NCBI GenBank assembly: GCA_003599865.1
Contig: QZKS01000068.1
Coordinates: forward strand, 30,501-94,500
DNA from: Desulfobacteraceae bacterium
GTDB taxonomy: Bacteria; Desulfobacterota; Desulfobacteria; Desulfobacterales; SURF-7
DNA length: 64,000 nucleotides
Reading direction: 5' to 3'
A program made the position numbers and the translations under genes. The notes under the pieces were generated by a model. That model was not told where the DNA came from and ran no database searches. It saw nothing but the letters and a program-made list of their open reading frames with translations. Position 1 is the stretch's first letter; the number at the start of each line of letters is the position of its first letter. Below are positions 18,464 through 27,360 of the stretch, piece by piece.

Positions 18464-19174
18464 ATGCTGGAAGATGACTATAAAGTAAAACTCGATATTT
18501 TTGAAGGCCCCATGGATCTTCTGGTCTATCTGATTCGCAAGGCCAAGGTGGACATCTACGATATTCCCATCGCCCTGGTCACCGATCAATTTCTGGCGTA
18601 TCTGGATTGGATGAAATCGATGAATATCGATTTTGCGGGCGACTTTCTGCTGATGGCTGCCACACTTACCCATATCAAATCCAGAATGCTGCTCCCGATC
18701 CATGATGATGAGGACGAGGATGAAGACCCGAGAATGGAGATCGTCAGACCGCTGGCGGAATACCTTCAGATCAAACTGGCGGCAGAGGAGCTCATGGATC
18801 GATCCCTGCTGGGTGAAGACACTTTTTCCCGGTCTGCTGTCAAAGAAGAAATCCCGGCGGATCAGGATGAAGAAATGATCAATGTCGGTCTTTTTGAACT
18901 GATCGACGCATTCCAGACCATACTCAATAACATTTCGCCGGAACACAAGGTCGACATGCGAGCCGACCGGATATCCGTAAAAGACCGGATGAATGAAATC
19001 ATCGATATGCTGGAACAGAAAGGCTCTGTTGTCTTTGACGAATTATTTTCCGGAAATGAGACAAAAAGCAATATCATTGTAACTTTTCTGGCCATTCTTG
19101 AAATGGCCAAGTTGAATCTGATCCGCATTGTTCAACATTTACAAAGCGGTATTCTCAGACTTTTTTACCTTTAA
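18464..19174 (+). CDS. scpA: Segregation and condensation protein A
   Basis: ScpA is the kleisin that bridges the SMC dimer in bacterial condensin and is needed for chromosome segregation. The 236-residue product shows the N-terminal family motif KLDIFEGPMDLLVYLIRK, an acidic middle loop (HDDEDEDED) and a C-terminal winged-helix part (VVTFLAILEMAKLNL-like, here IIVTFLAILEMAKLN). Its partner scpB starts directly after its stop codon. The ATG at 18464 has no strong ribosome site; coupling to trpS is likely. The smc gene itself is not in the window. Confidence 0.95.
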   Translation: MLEDDYKVKLDIFEGPMDLLVYLIRKAKVDIYDIPIALVTDQFLAYLDWMKSMNIDFAGDFLLMAATLTHIKSRMLLPIHDDEDEDEDPRMEIVRPLAEYLQIKLAAEELMDRSLLGEDTFSRSAVKEEIPADQDEEMINVGLFELIDAFQTILNNISPEHKVDMRADRISVKDRMNEIIDMLEQKGSVVFDELFSGNETKSNIIVTFLAILEMAKLNLIRIVQHLQSGILRLFYL

Positions 19175-19849
19175 ATGCAATTGCCTATGGAAGAGCTAAA
19201 GAATATTATCGAAAGCCTCATTTTTGTTTCCAAAGAGCCTCTTTCCATTCATGAGGTGAAGAAAATCCTTCCGGATATCGATGCCGGGGAAATCCGATCG
19301 GCACTTGATGCGCTATTCAGAGAATATGAAGAAAATAAACGCGGATTTTATCTCCGGGAGGTTGCCGGTGGCTACCAGTTTCGAAGCCGGCCGGAATATC
19401 GGCAGTGGATTGCCGAACTCATCAAGCCAAATCCGGTTCGATTGAGCAAGGCCGCATTGGAAACCCTGGCCATTATCGCCTACCGGCAGCCGATTATTCG
19501 TAGTGATATTGAACACATCCGTGGTGTTGACTCCGGGGGAATCCTCAGAATGCTGATGGAAAAAAAACTGATCCGTGCCCTGGGCCGAAAGGATATTCCC
19601 GGCCGTCCTCTGATCTATGCAACCACAAAACAGTTTCTTGCCGTCTTTGATCTCAAGGATTTAAAGGATCTGCCTTCTCTTAAGGAAATAGAAGAGTTTG
19701 GAAAGCAGTCAGCGGCAATGCTTGATGAAATACAGGATATGGATGACCGCCCGGAAGATGAGCCGGAACAGAATGATCCAATCGAGTCTCCGGCCCGGTC
19801 CCTGGATGTTCCGGAAAATGAAGATTTTTCCGGTAATGATGAACCCTGA
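19175..19849 (+). CDS. scpB: Segregation and condensation protein B
   Basis: ScpB binds ScpA as a dimer in the SMC-ScpAB complex. The 224-residue protein has two winged-helix domains: LKNIIESLIFVSKEPLSI begins the first, and the second holds LAIIAYRQPIIRSDIEHIRG and ALGRKDIPGRPLIYATT, clear family signatures. A disordered acidic tail of about 40 residues (DEIQDMDDRPEDEPEQ) follows. The start could be the ATG at 19175, touching the scpA stop, or the one at 19187. A strong terminator stands 20 bases after the stop. Confidence 0.95.
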   Translation: MQLPMEELKNIIESLIFVSKEPLSIHEVKKILPDIDAGEIRSALDALFREYEENKRGFYLREVAGGYQFRSRPEYRQWIAELIKPNPVRLSKAALETLAIIAYRQPIIRSDIEHIRGVDSGGILRMLMEKKLIRALGRKDIPGRPLIYATTKQFLAVFDLKDLKDLPSLKEIEEFGKQSAAMLDEIQDMDDRPEDEPEQNDPIESPARSLDVPENEDFSGNDEP

Positions 19850-19869
19850 TTCACATTCACAAACGCAAG

Positions 19870-19908
19870 AACAAGGATATGTCAAAGAATTGACACATCC
19901 TTGTTTTT
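19870..19908 (+). terminator. Rho-independent terminator after scpB
   Basis: AACAAGGATATGTCAA pairs with TTGACACATCCTTGTT (16 positions, one mismatch) around an AGAA loop, followed by a run of Ts. It ends the nucleotidyltransferase-trpS-scpA-scpB transcript. Confidence 0.88.
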
Positions 19909-19974
19909 GGGCTATAAACCGTTTTCAAAATGAGACAGCTTCCCCATCGTCTCTGATATCATTCATGCTGAAAT

Positions 19975-20388
19975 ATGGAGGCCATTATCGAAACAGATAC
20001 GGAAAGAAGACGTGTAAAAAGATTTCTTTTCCCGGACGATTCCGAAATTACAGCCCGGATCTCCATCCACGGCCAGGAAGATGCTGTCGTGATATCCGAT
20101 ATTCTTAATATCAGTGAAGATGGACTGGGTTTCAGTTTTAAAATCAACCCGAACCCTTCCCTGAAAACAGGAGACCGGTTTGTGATCAAAGAAATCAGAG
20201 GATTTGATTCCGCTGAATTTCTGGTCGGCGTGGAAATGGAAATCAAATGGATTCTTCGGTACAACCCGCAGCGCGGAGCACGTTCCGGCTGTGAGTTTGC
20301 CAAAAAATCAGAAGTATTGAGAGAAAAGATCAGGCGCCTTGTCGATCACCAGATGGCTCGCAGCCTTGATAACGCAGACGGCAGCTGA
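19975..20388 (+). CDS. PilZ domain protein (c-di-GMP binding)
   Basis: A small cytosolic PilZ protein, predicted to bind cyclic di-GMP. The 137-residue product has the two PilZ signatures in the right order: an RxxxR segment in RRRVKRF (R12, R16) and NISEDG (N45, S47, G50). A beta-barrel-like stretch follows (VGVEMEIKWILRY, GCEFAKKS). No effector domain is fused, so it would act by contact with another protein, possibly in pilus or motility control (inference). The ATG at 19975 has no ribosome site ahead of it, and a GGAGG sits just inside the frame. It runs into the PocR-domain gene tail to tail with four bases between stops. Confidence 0.82.
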   Translation: MEAIIETDTERRRVKRFLFPDDSEITARISIHGQEDAVVISDILNISEDGLGFSFKINPNPSLKTGDRFVIKEIRGFDSAEFLVGVEMEIKWILRYNPQRGARSGCEFAKKSEVLREKIRRLVDHQMARSLDNADGS

Positions 20389-20392
20389 CATC

Positions 20393-20908
20393 TCAAGACT
20401 GTTTGGCTTCATACGTCTCAACAATCAGCGCGACCTTTCTCCGAATATCGTTTGCCAGAATCCGGATGTCGGACCTTGATATTTTTCCGATATCCGCTGA
20501 GAGGGCATCCACTTCCTCCTCTTCGATTCCAATGGTCCGGTTGACCATAAATGAATCCACTTCTCCGTCTTCAAGCAGCAAACCGCATGCGCCAATACTC
20601 CCGAGAAACCTTTCTTTGGCAATAATGGGAACCACCAGTTTCACCAGGCCGGCATCGCACTCTTCGATCACCGGCTCTCTTTTTTGCCGGGCCTCGGAAG
20701 CGATATTCATATGTGCCACCGCACAAATAAATGCCTGCCCTTTATCATCTGCTTTGATTACCGGACAAAGCCGGTTCACCCATCCTTTGTTGTCCGTGAT
20801 CCGGACTCCTTCCGGATTGAAAACACTCACCTCCAGACCGGATGCTTCATGCAGTTCCCTTTCCAGGGCCGTCCATTTCTCTATGGATAAAAGATCGATA
20901 AGCTTCAC
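20393..20908 (-). CDS. Stand-alone PocR ligand-binding domain protein
   Basis: The 171-residue protein consists of essentially one sensory PocR domain, a PAS-related fold first described in the propanediol-utilisation regulator PocR. Visible hallmarks are LCPVIKADDKGQAFICAVAH with C48 and C62, EECDAGLVKLVVPI with C84, and GSIGACGL with C108; the conserved cysteines suggest a metal- or redox-sensing site (inference). No DNA-binding or kinase domain is attached, so the output is unknown. The start is GTG at 20908 with AAGGAAGGG ahead of it. Confidence 0.75.
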   Translation of the reverse strand: MKLIDLLSIEKWTALERELHEASGLEVSVFNPEGVRITDNKGWVNRLCPVIKADDKGQAFICAVAHMNIASEARQKREPVIEECDAGLVKLVVPIIAKERFLGSIGACGLLLEDGEVDSFMVNRTIGIEEEEVDALSADIGKISRSDIRILANDIRRKVALIVETYEAKQS

Positions 20909-20944
20909 GCGCCCTTCCTTTCATTTCAAATTCATGCTCCGTTT

Positions 20945-20970
20945 GCCGGCAAAGGCCGGCAAAGGCCGGC
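20945..20970. repeat. Short tandem repeat, 10-bp unit
   Basis: The unit GCCGGCAAAG is repeated 2.6 times without mismatch. It lies upstream of the PocR-domain gene. GCCGGC is itself palindromic. It may be replication slippage. Confidence 0.7.
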
Positions 20971-21129
20971 AGCTGATTTCTTTTCCGGTATTGATAATGG
21001 GATATTCCGCATTCGTCAACCATTTTAGAGAATGAACCGGAACCGGATAAAAGTTCTTCCAGTCATCGTTCTCCGGTTGACCTTGCCTGTTCAATCCATT
21101 ATGATTTTCAGCAATCTTATTAACCATAA

Positions 21130-21405
21130 ATGGAGTTTGACAACAAACAAATGACACAGCATACACATGAATTCGTTGAAACATATGATGGTTTTCTGGG
21201 TTTTGGATTGAGTCGTGAAACCGATGAAAATACAGTCATATGCTATCTTCAGAAATTTTCCGATGATACCCTGATCCGGCATATGATCCATAAAATGTCC
21301 GATGAAGACCTTGGTGACACCTTTGAGCTGATCAGCCGTTTATTGAAAACCTATCTGACGGAACCGGAATATCACCGGCTGTTTCTCAAGGATGATCATC
21401 CGTAA
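21130..21405 (+). CDS. Small conserved-looking cytosolic protein, function unknown
   Basis: A 91-residue soluble, acidic protein with no signal peptide or membrane segment. Residues 20-65 (YDGFLGFGLSRETDENTVICY, then FSDDTLIRHMIHKMSDEDL) look like a compact helical domain. I have a weak memory of similar small cytosolic proteins in sulfate reducers but cannot assign a function. The ATG at 21130 lacks a ribosome site; the ATG at 21151 (MTQHTHEF) is an alternative. It lies 60 bases before the M29-like gene on the same strand and may be co-transcribed. Confidence 0.6.
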   Translation: MEFDNKQMTQHTHEFVETYDGFLGFGLSRETDENTVICYLQKFSDDTLIRHMIHKMSDEDLGDTFELISRLLKTYLTEPEYHRLFLKDDHP

Positions 21406-21465
21406 CCGGAAAACCGGTTTATGATCAGCCGATAGAATCCGACAATAGCCTTGAAAGGGGTATCG

Positions 21466-22665
21466 ATGCTTACCAAAGAACAGCTGGACCGTTATGCGGA
21501 AATCCTGCTATGGGGCCTGGAAATATCCAGGACAGGCCACACCAATAAAAACGACATTATTCTTGTCCGATTCCATCTTCCGGCGATAAAACTGGCCGAG
21601 GTCCTGCAGGCCAAACTGCTGGAGAGACGAAGAAACCCGATTCTTCGAATGGTGCAAACCCCGACCATGGAAAAACAGTTTTATGAATTGGCCGACAACA
21701 AGCAGCTGGTTTTTCTCTCTCCGGGAGAAGAGGTTCTTGCCGGAAACCTGAACGGCAGCATTTTTTTACATGCCCCTGAATCCATTACCCACTTAAGCCA
21801 TATTAATCCGGAAAAAATCGGAAAAACCGCGATTTGTCAAAAACCCGTAAAAGACATATTGAACAAACGGGATGAAAAAGGACTCTTCAGCTGGACCTTG
21901 TGTGCGTATCCCACCGCCGCATTGGCAGAACATGCGGATCTCTCGCTCGCGGAATATAAAAAGCAGCTCATCAATGCCTGCTTTTTAAACAAAACAAATC
22001 CTGTTGCTCACTGGAAGGAAATATATCAGCAGATTGCTTCCATAAAAGAATGGCTGTGCAGCCTTTCCATCGAAACCATTCATATCCGGTCCAAACAGAC
22101 GGATCTTGTCATCACCCCGGGAAAAAAGCGGAAGTGGCTTGGCCTGTCCGGTCATAACATCCCCAGTTTTGAAATTTTCCTGTCGCCGGACTGGAGAGGA
22201 ACAAACGGGATATACTATGCTGACCAGCCATCCTTTCGAAGTGGAAACTACGTAAAAGGTATCCGGATTGAATTCCAAAAAGGAAAGGCCGTTCGTATTC
22301 AGGCCGAAAAGGGCGAAGCCTTTGTCCGAAAGCAGCTTGCCATGGACCCCGGAGCCGGCCGAATCGGTGAATTTTCCCTCACGGACAAACGGTTCTCAAA
22401 AATAAACAGGTTCATGGCCAACACCCTGTTTGATGAAAACTATGGCGGGAAACATGGTAACTGTCATATCGCATTGGGTTCTTCCTACTCCAACTCCTTC
22501 AGCGGAAACCCATCCCGACTGACCGGTGCAATGAAAACCCGTCTGGGGTTCAATGATTCCGCCCTGCACTGGGACATTGTGAATACGGAAAACAAACAAG
22601 TCACGGCAACATTATCATCCGGAAAAAAAATCATCCTCTATGAGAATGGCCGATTCAACAAATGA
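21466..22665 (+). CDS. M29-family aminopeptidase-like metalloprotease
   Basis: The 399-residue product resembles clan M29 aminopeptidases (AmpS, aminopeptidase T). Family landmarks are NIPSFEIFLSPDWRGTNG, GRIGEFSLTD, a CHIALGSSY segment, HWDIV with the H-x-D pair, and a C-terminal ILYENGRF. In M29 enzymes the glutamates, histidines and aspartate of these segments bind two metal ions. One glutamate of the usual NIPTEE is replaced here by phenylalanine (NIPSFE), which may or may not matter. The start at 21466 has AAAGGGG six bases upstream; a TTG at 21451 is less likely. No signal peptide is seen, so it is probably cytosolic. Confidence 0.8.
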   Translation: MLTKEQLDRYAEILLWGLEISRTGHTNKNDIILVRFHLPAIKLAEVLQAKLLERRRNPILRMVQTPTMEKQFYELADNKQLVFLSPGEEVLAGNLNGSIFLHAPESITHLSHINPEKIGKTAICQKPVKDILNKRDEKGLFSWTLCAYPTAALAEHADLSLAEYKKQLINACFLNKTNPVAHWKEIYQQIASIKEWLCSLSIETIHIRSKQTDLVITPGKKRKWLGLSGHNIPSFEIFLSPDWRGTNGIYYADQPSFRSGNYVKGIRIEFQKGKAVRIQAEKGEAFVRKQLAMDPGAGRIGEFSLTDKRFSKINRFMANTLFDENYGGKHGNCHIALGSSYSNSFSGNPSRLTGAMKTRLGFNDSALHWDIVNTENKQVTATLSSGKKIILYENGRFNK

Positions 22666-22767
22666 GTCCAATCACAATCAGTACACAACGCCCCCCCGAT
22701 AAAAATGTTGGCCTTTTTTTTGCATAATATCACAGCAGACAATCAGTATTAAACGGAGATCGGAAAA

Positions 22768-23160
22768 ATGCAAGAAACGTCAAACATCCTGCTGTGTACC
22801 GCCCCCTCCCATAAGGTGACCACCAAACTGAAAGACACCATCCAATCCATTTCCAGCGAGAACAATATCATTGCCGTGGCCAGCATTCGGGATTTGTCCC
22901 AGATCCTTCATAAGCCATTGAATGGAGTTGATGCAGTCGTTATTTTCCGCGCAACGAAAAAGGGCCTGATGGACCTTTTGCATTTGCGGGATGAGCTTCT
23001 GCGCCTACCGGTCATTCTGATTCTGCCGGATCAAAAGGATGAAACCCTCGCAAAAGGCCATTCTCTTCGCCCCAGATTTCTCAGTTACATGGACAGTGAT
23101 TTCTCCGACGTGCGGGATGTTCTTCAAAAAATACTGGATCGGCAGCATTTTCTGCAATAG
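22768..23160 (+). CDS. Small protein with a degenerate receiver-like fold, function unknown
   Basis: The 130-residue product alternates beta strands and helices like a response-regulator receiver (NILLCTAPS, VDAVVIFRA, LPVILILPD, a final helix DVRDVLQKILDR) but has no phospho-accepting aspartate at the end of the third strand (VVIFRA) and no acidic pair at the first. It may be a pseudo-receiver, or only share the general fold. The ATG has GGAGATCGGAAAA ahead of it, so translation is likely. It stands alone, 102 bases after the M29-like gene. Confidence 0.6.
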   Translation: MQETSNILLCTAPSHKVTTKLKDTIQSISSENNIIAVASIRDLSQILHKPLNGVDAVVIFRATKKGLMDLLHLRDELLRLPVILILPDQKDETLAKGHSLRPRFLSYMDSDFSDVRDVLQKILDRQHFLQ

Positions 23161-23463
23161 GCCGGTTTTCTGCAAATCAACATCAAACACGAAAAATCCG
23201 GCTCAACAATCCGTTTCGGATAAACAATCTCGCTGAAAATCATGTCGGAAAAATGACGATAATGACATATAAATGACAAGTTGTTGTAATCAATTTTATT
23301 TTTTCCGACAATTTCGGGTTACATGTCCGGAAAAATAGCAGAGCACTCTTTTTTATTACCGGCCATATGCCGGAAATAAAAATAATTCTATTACGATCCG
23401 GGAAATTATTAACAGGCAAGGGCCAAACTGATTTCGCATGCGAAATATCATTACGATATTTCT
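23161..23463. other. Convergent intergenic region
   Basis: This 303-base gap lies between two genes that end toward each other. It is AT-rich and holds no reading frame with a ribosome site. The only structure I see is the pair of overlapping palindromes at 23431-23462, just beyond the manA stop. Confidence 0.6.
23431..23462. repeat. Two overlapping palindromes beyond manA
   Basis: ATTTCGCATGCGAAAT (23431-23446) is a perfect 16-bp palindrome. GAAATATC and GATATTTC (23442-23462) form a second, with a five-base loop. They share the bases GAAAT and cannot form together. There is no T-run, so it is not a typical intrinsic terminator on either strand; it could be a protein site or an mRNA-stabilising hairpin of manA. 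Confidence 0.6.
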
Positions 23464-24690
23464 TCACCGTGATGAAATTTCCGGGACTTCCGGAACGCCT
23501 GCTTTATACAGAATGCCTTCTCCCTCGATTCGATAGCGGGGTATGCTCGCGGGAACCATCACGGACTGCCCCTTTGAAATGGACGTTTGCCGACCGTTTT
23601 TCAGATTGATAAAAGTCGGCCTTCCGTCTGTGCAGAACAGGATCTCAACGCTCCGGTCTGTTCCGCTCTCATAGGATAATCCGTTTTCAAGCGTGATAAC
23701 CGATAAAACAAACTCCTCCGCCCAGGTGGAATAGACCTTTTCACATATCCCGACCGAAACCGGTTTCAATATATCCGTTTCCTTTTCTTCAAACCGCAAA
23801 ATCTTTATCAGTTCGTTTACATCAACATGTTTGGGCGTCAAGCCCCCTCTGAGGACATTATCCGAATTGGCCATCAGTTCGATGCCCAGTCCACTGAGAT
23901 AGGCATGCAGTTCTCCTGAGAAAAGAAACAATGCCTGTCCGGGCTGAAGGCAGACCAGGTTTAAAAAAACCGGAGAGAGGATACCGGCATCCGGACCATA
24001 TTCCGCATGAAGCCTTAGAATCCATTCAAAAGCAGGATGTTGAGAGGCATATTGTTCCGCCTTCTTCACTGCCTTGCCCAATCCGCTCGCTCTTTCCGCA
24101 GGAGACCATGTGATCAGATTCTGAAAAAATAATGGGATGCGGTTTGATTCAACTCGATCGGAGAGCTTTTCAATAATCGGATCAAGTTCCGGTGTCTGAA
24201 TTTTTGAAAACAGGGCCTGCATTTCCGGTATCGGTCGAAAACCGCATAACGCCCAATAGGTCGATAATGCACAAATACATTCCGGTTTATGATTCGCATC
24301 CCGATAATTTCGATTTCCGGCATCAATGGGTATTTTCTGCAAATTTTCTCTTTCAAAACCGGCTGCCGCCTGATCGCGGCTGGGGTGTGCCTGAATTGAC
24401 AATGGTTTTTCTGCGGCCAGAATCTTAAACAGATATGGAAGCCGGCTGGAATACCTGCCGGCAACCTTTTCATTTAGGATTTCGACAGGATATTTTTGGA
24501 TAAGCCGGTCAAGCGGGTGCCACGCACCATCATAACAGGCCAGAGAAGGGGATTTGGGATGCGCGCCCATCCAGAGCTCTGCCTGCGGTTTTTCAGAAGG
24601 TGCGGTATTGCCGAGAAGATTTGGGATCAGTGTTCGGGAACCCCATGCATATTCCTGAATCATGTTTTTCAACAGACAGATCTGATTCAT
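23464..24690 (-). CDS. manA: Mannose-6-phosphate isomerase, class I
   Basis: Type I PMI, a zinc enzyme that interconverts fructose-6-phosphate and mannose-6-phosphate for nucleotide-sugar and surface polysaccharide synthesis. The 408-residue cupin protein carries SIQAHPS (Q100, H102), HKPE (E137) and the histidine of SGELHAYLSG, the four zinc ligands of the family. AELWMGAHPKSPS near the N-terminus is diagnostic. I chose the ATG at 24690 because GGAGAGAAA precedes it; an upstream in-frame extension lacks such a site. It stands alone, divergent from the receiver gene. Confidence 0.93.
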   Translation of the reverse strand: MNQICLLKNMIQEYAWGSRTLIPNLLGNTAPSEKPQAELWMGAHPKSPSLACYDGAWHPLDRLIQKYPVEILNEKVAGRYSSRLPYLFKILAAEKPLSIQAHPSRDQAAAGFERENLQKIPIDAGNRNYRDANHKPECICALSTYWALCGFRPIPEMQALFSKIQTPELDPIIEKLSDRVESNRIPLFFQNLITWSPAERASGLGKAVKKAEQYASQHPAFEWILRLHAEYGPDAGILSPVFLNLVCLQPGQALFLFSGELHAYLSGLGIELMANSDNVLRGGLTPKHVDVNELIKILRFEEKETDILKPVSVGICEKVYSTWAEEFVLSVITLENGLSYESGTDRSVEILFCTDGRPTFINLKNGRQTSISKGQSVMVPASIPRYRIEGEGILYKAGVPEVPEISSR

Positions 24691-24957
24691 TTTCTCTCCT
24701 TTTCCGATACCGGTTTCGTAGCACATTATTCCTTACCATACAATTCATTACGCACAGCAGATTGTTCAAAAGATTACAACGGTTGATCGGCCGAAAATAT
24801 TTTCGGTTGAATATCATCCGCCTTTATGACATATTGATTTAGCGGTTTAACCAACTTGACGAACGGCTTCTTCTTTCTCCGATACGGACGGCAACTCTTC
24901 TGAGAACACTTTGAAACAACTGGTTATCCCTCAAAAACCTTAGCAAGAGGGGGAAAC

Positions 24958-25425
24958 ATGTCCGATGGTCTTGATGTCATAATAGTTGACGATGACACCT
25001 CTGCATGCGAGTCCATAGCAGATATCATCAATCGATTCTACACCTGGGGCGATGTGTTTGTTTTCTCCGATGATGATGAAGCCGCCCTGTATTGTCTGAA
25101 TAGGGAAAGCAGCATCGCCATTTTTGTTGTGGATGTGTTTTTAAAAGACAAGAGCGGCTTTTTGTTCCTGGACACGATCAACCATAAATTCAAGACGGTT
25201 TATGACGATACCATCATGATCACCGGATATGCCAACAAGGATGTTGTGGATATGTGCGTTGCGGCGGGAATCAATCATCTGCTGGAAAAACCCATGAGAC
25301 CTTACGTGCTTCAACTGGCGGTCCGATCCATTGCCTCCAAATACATGACCTTTGCCAACCGACTGCTCAGCAACAGCGAATTTCTGAGCGAGTGCAACAA
25401 GGTGATCGGTTCGTTGAACCCTTGA
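24958..25425 (+). CDS. Single-domain response regulator
   Basis: The 155-residue product is a receiver domain without an output domain. The acidic pocket is at D11-D13, the phospho-accepting D59 is in FVVDVF, T89 is in IMITG and K111 in LLEKP, so it should be phosphorylated. A C-terminal helix of about 30 residues follows (MTFANRLLSNSEFLSEC). No kinase lies next to it. The ATG has AGAGGGGGAAAC ahead of it. It converges on the uup gene with 42 bases between stops. Confidence 0.88.
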   Translation: MSDGLDVIIVDDDTSACESIADIINRFYTWGDVFVFSDDDEAALYCLNRESSIAIFVVDVFLKDKSGFLFLDTINHKFKTVYDDTIMITGYANKDVVDMCVAAGINHLLEKPMRPYVLQLAVRSIASKYMTFANRLLSNSEFLSECNKVIGSLNP

Positions 25426-25467
25426 ACAATATGCGGCAAAAAAACGCAATTCCATCAAAAGGCCAGC

Positions 25468-27348
25468 TTACAGTCTGCTTTCCAGCTTCTCCCACCGGAC
25501 AAAAGCCTCTTCCAGTTTTTGCTCCAGCACCGAAAGCCTTTCTTTGATAGCGGATATCTCTGCCCCCCCCTTCTGATAGAATGCCGGGTCAGCCATGGTC
25601 CTGAATAGTTCCTGCTGCTCCTTTTCCAGCGCCTCTATCAAGCCGGGAAGTGTTGTCAGCTCCCGCTGCTCGTTATAGCTGAGTTTTTTCGATTCCTGTT
25701 TGGCTTTGGCTGTTTTTTTTGCCGGAGGCTCCTGTTTCTCCAAAGGCATGATCACCGGTCGCTGGGCAAGCCAGTCATCATAGCCGCCCACATACTCTGA
25801 AATCACTCCCTTTCCTTCAAAAACCAGGGTACTGGTTACCACATTGTTCAGAAAGGTCCGATCATGGCTGATCAGCAAAAGAGTACCTGCATAATTGAAA
25901 AGAAGCTCCTCCAGCAACTCAAGCGTTTCCATATCCAGATCATTGGTGGGTTCATCCATAACCAGGACATTGGACTCTCTGGAAAACAGGGAGGCCAGCA
26001 ACAGCCGGTTCCGTTCACCGCCGGAAAGGGTGCGAACCGGGCTTCTAGCCCTGTCCGGTGTAAACAGAAAATCCTGAAGATAGCCGATGACGTGCCGTGG
26101 TCTGCCATGGATGGTGAGGATATCATTTCCATCGCTGATATTATCCTGTACGCTCTTGTCTTCATCCAGTTTGGAACGAAGCTGATCAAAATAGGCGACA
26201 TGAATTTTTGTCCCCAGCCGAAGCGTTCCCCGGGCCGGTGCGAGCTCGCCTAACAGAATCTTTAACAGGGTGGTTTTTCCGACCCCGTTTGGGCCGATGA
26301 TTCCGATTTTATCCCCCCGCAGTATGGTGGTTGAAAAATCACGGACAATATCGTTTCCGTCCCACTGGAAGGTAATATTTTCCGCCTCGATCACCAGTTT
26401 TCCGCTTTTTTCCGCTTCCTGGGAAAGGAGCTTGACCGAGCCGATCTGCTTTCTCCATTTTCGTCTTTGCTCACGCATGGTTTCAAGCGCCCGGACCCGG
26501 CCTTCATTGCGTGTCCTGCGGGCTTTGACTCCCTGGCGAATCCATTTTTCCTCTTTCATGAGTTTTTTATCAAACACCGCGTGCTGTTTTTCCTCGGAAG
26601 CAAGATCAGACTCTTTTCTGGTTACAAACGTGTCATAATCACATTTCCAGTGAAACAGATTGCCGCGATCCAGCTCCAGAATTCTGGTGGCAAGCTTTTT
26701 CAGAAACATCCGGTCATGGGTGACAAATAAAAGAGTGCCGGAAAAATGCTGCAGATATTCCTCCAGGTATTCAATCGCATGAATATCCAGATGGTTGGTC
26801 GGTTCATCCAGCAGCAGCAGGTCCGGTTCGGATACCAATGCTTTTGCCAGCAGCACTCTGCGCTTCAACCCTGCGGAAAGATGGTCAAAAGCGATATCCG
26901 GTTCCAGGGAAAGCCGGGTGATCACCTGATTCACCTTCTGCTCCAGTTTCCACCCGTCCGTCTCATCCAGGATTTGCTGCAGGTTCTCCAGTTTTCGGAG
27001 GCATGTGGGGTCTTCGTTCTCGGAAAGAAGGTGACTGATCCGATAAAATTCGGACAATGTAGCCGCAGCTTCTCCATAGCCGGCGGCGACAACATCAAAC
27101 ACACTGCCCTTGATCCCTTCCGGAACCTCCTGTGACAGGCTGGCCCGGCGAATCCCCTGACTGATGCTCACCGTGCCGCTATCCGGAGAAATATCGCCCA
27201 TGAGAATCCTGATCAGGGTGGATTTGCCTTCCCCGTTTCGACCGATCAGGCTGATCCGATCTCCCTGCTCGATCTGCAGGTCGATATTCTCCAGCAGCAT
27301 GGGGCCGCCGTATCCGATACCGACATTCTTTACGCTTATGAGAACCAT
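25468..27348 (-). CDS. uup: ABC-F family ATPase, Uup-type
   Basis: ABC-F proteins have two ATPase domains on one chain, no membrane part, and act on ribosomes or (Uup) in genome stability. The 626-residue protein has Walker A GRNGEGKST in the first domain and GPNGVGKTT in the second, signatures LSAGLKRRV and LSGGERNRL, and Walker B LLLLDEPTNHLD and VLVMDEPTNDLD. The linker EEKWIRQGVKARRTRNEGRV and the C-terminal coiled coil (EKEQQELFRTM, SVLEQKLEEAF) mark it as Uup rather than EttA. It follows ychJ by 12 bases on the same strand. Confidence 0.92.
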   Translation of the reverse strand: MVLISVKNVGIGYGGPMLLENIDLQIEQGDRISLIGRNGEGKSTLIRILMGDISPDSGTVSISQGIRRASLSQEVPEGIKGSVFDVVAAGYGEAAATLSEFYRISHLLSENEDPTCLRKLENLQQILDETDGWKLEQKVNQVITRLSLEPDIAFDHLSAGLKRRVLLAKALVSEPDLLLLDEPTNHLDIHAIEYLEEYLQHFSGTLLFVTHDRMFLKKLATRILELDRGNLFHWKCDYDTFVTRKESDLASEEKQHAVFDKKLMKEEKWIRQGVKARRTRNEGRVRALETMREQRRKWRKQIGSVKLLSQEAEKSGKLVIEAENITFQWDGNDIVRDFSTTILRGDKIGIIGPNGVGKTTLLKILLGELAPARGTLRLGTKIHVAYFDQLRSKLDEDKSVQDNISDGNDILTIHGRPRHVIGYLQDFLFTPDRARSPVRTLSGGERNRLLLASLFSRESNVLVMDEPTNDLDMETLELLEELLFNYAGTLLLISHDRTFLNNVVTSTLVFEGKGVISEYVGGYDDWLAQRPVIMPLEKQEPPAKKTAKAKQESKKLSYNEQRELTTLPGLIEALEKEQQELFRTMADPAFYQKGGAEISAIKERLSVLEQKLEEAFVRWEKLESRL

Positions 27349-27360
27349 GGAATAGCCGGT

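Noticed and set aside
23274..23289. TGACAAGTTGTTGTAA, similar to the nitrogen enhancer repeat
   Set aside because: The half-sites are six bases apart, not four, there is no second copy 31-32 bp away and no sigma-54 promoter next to it.
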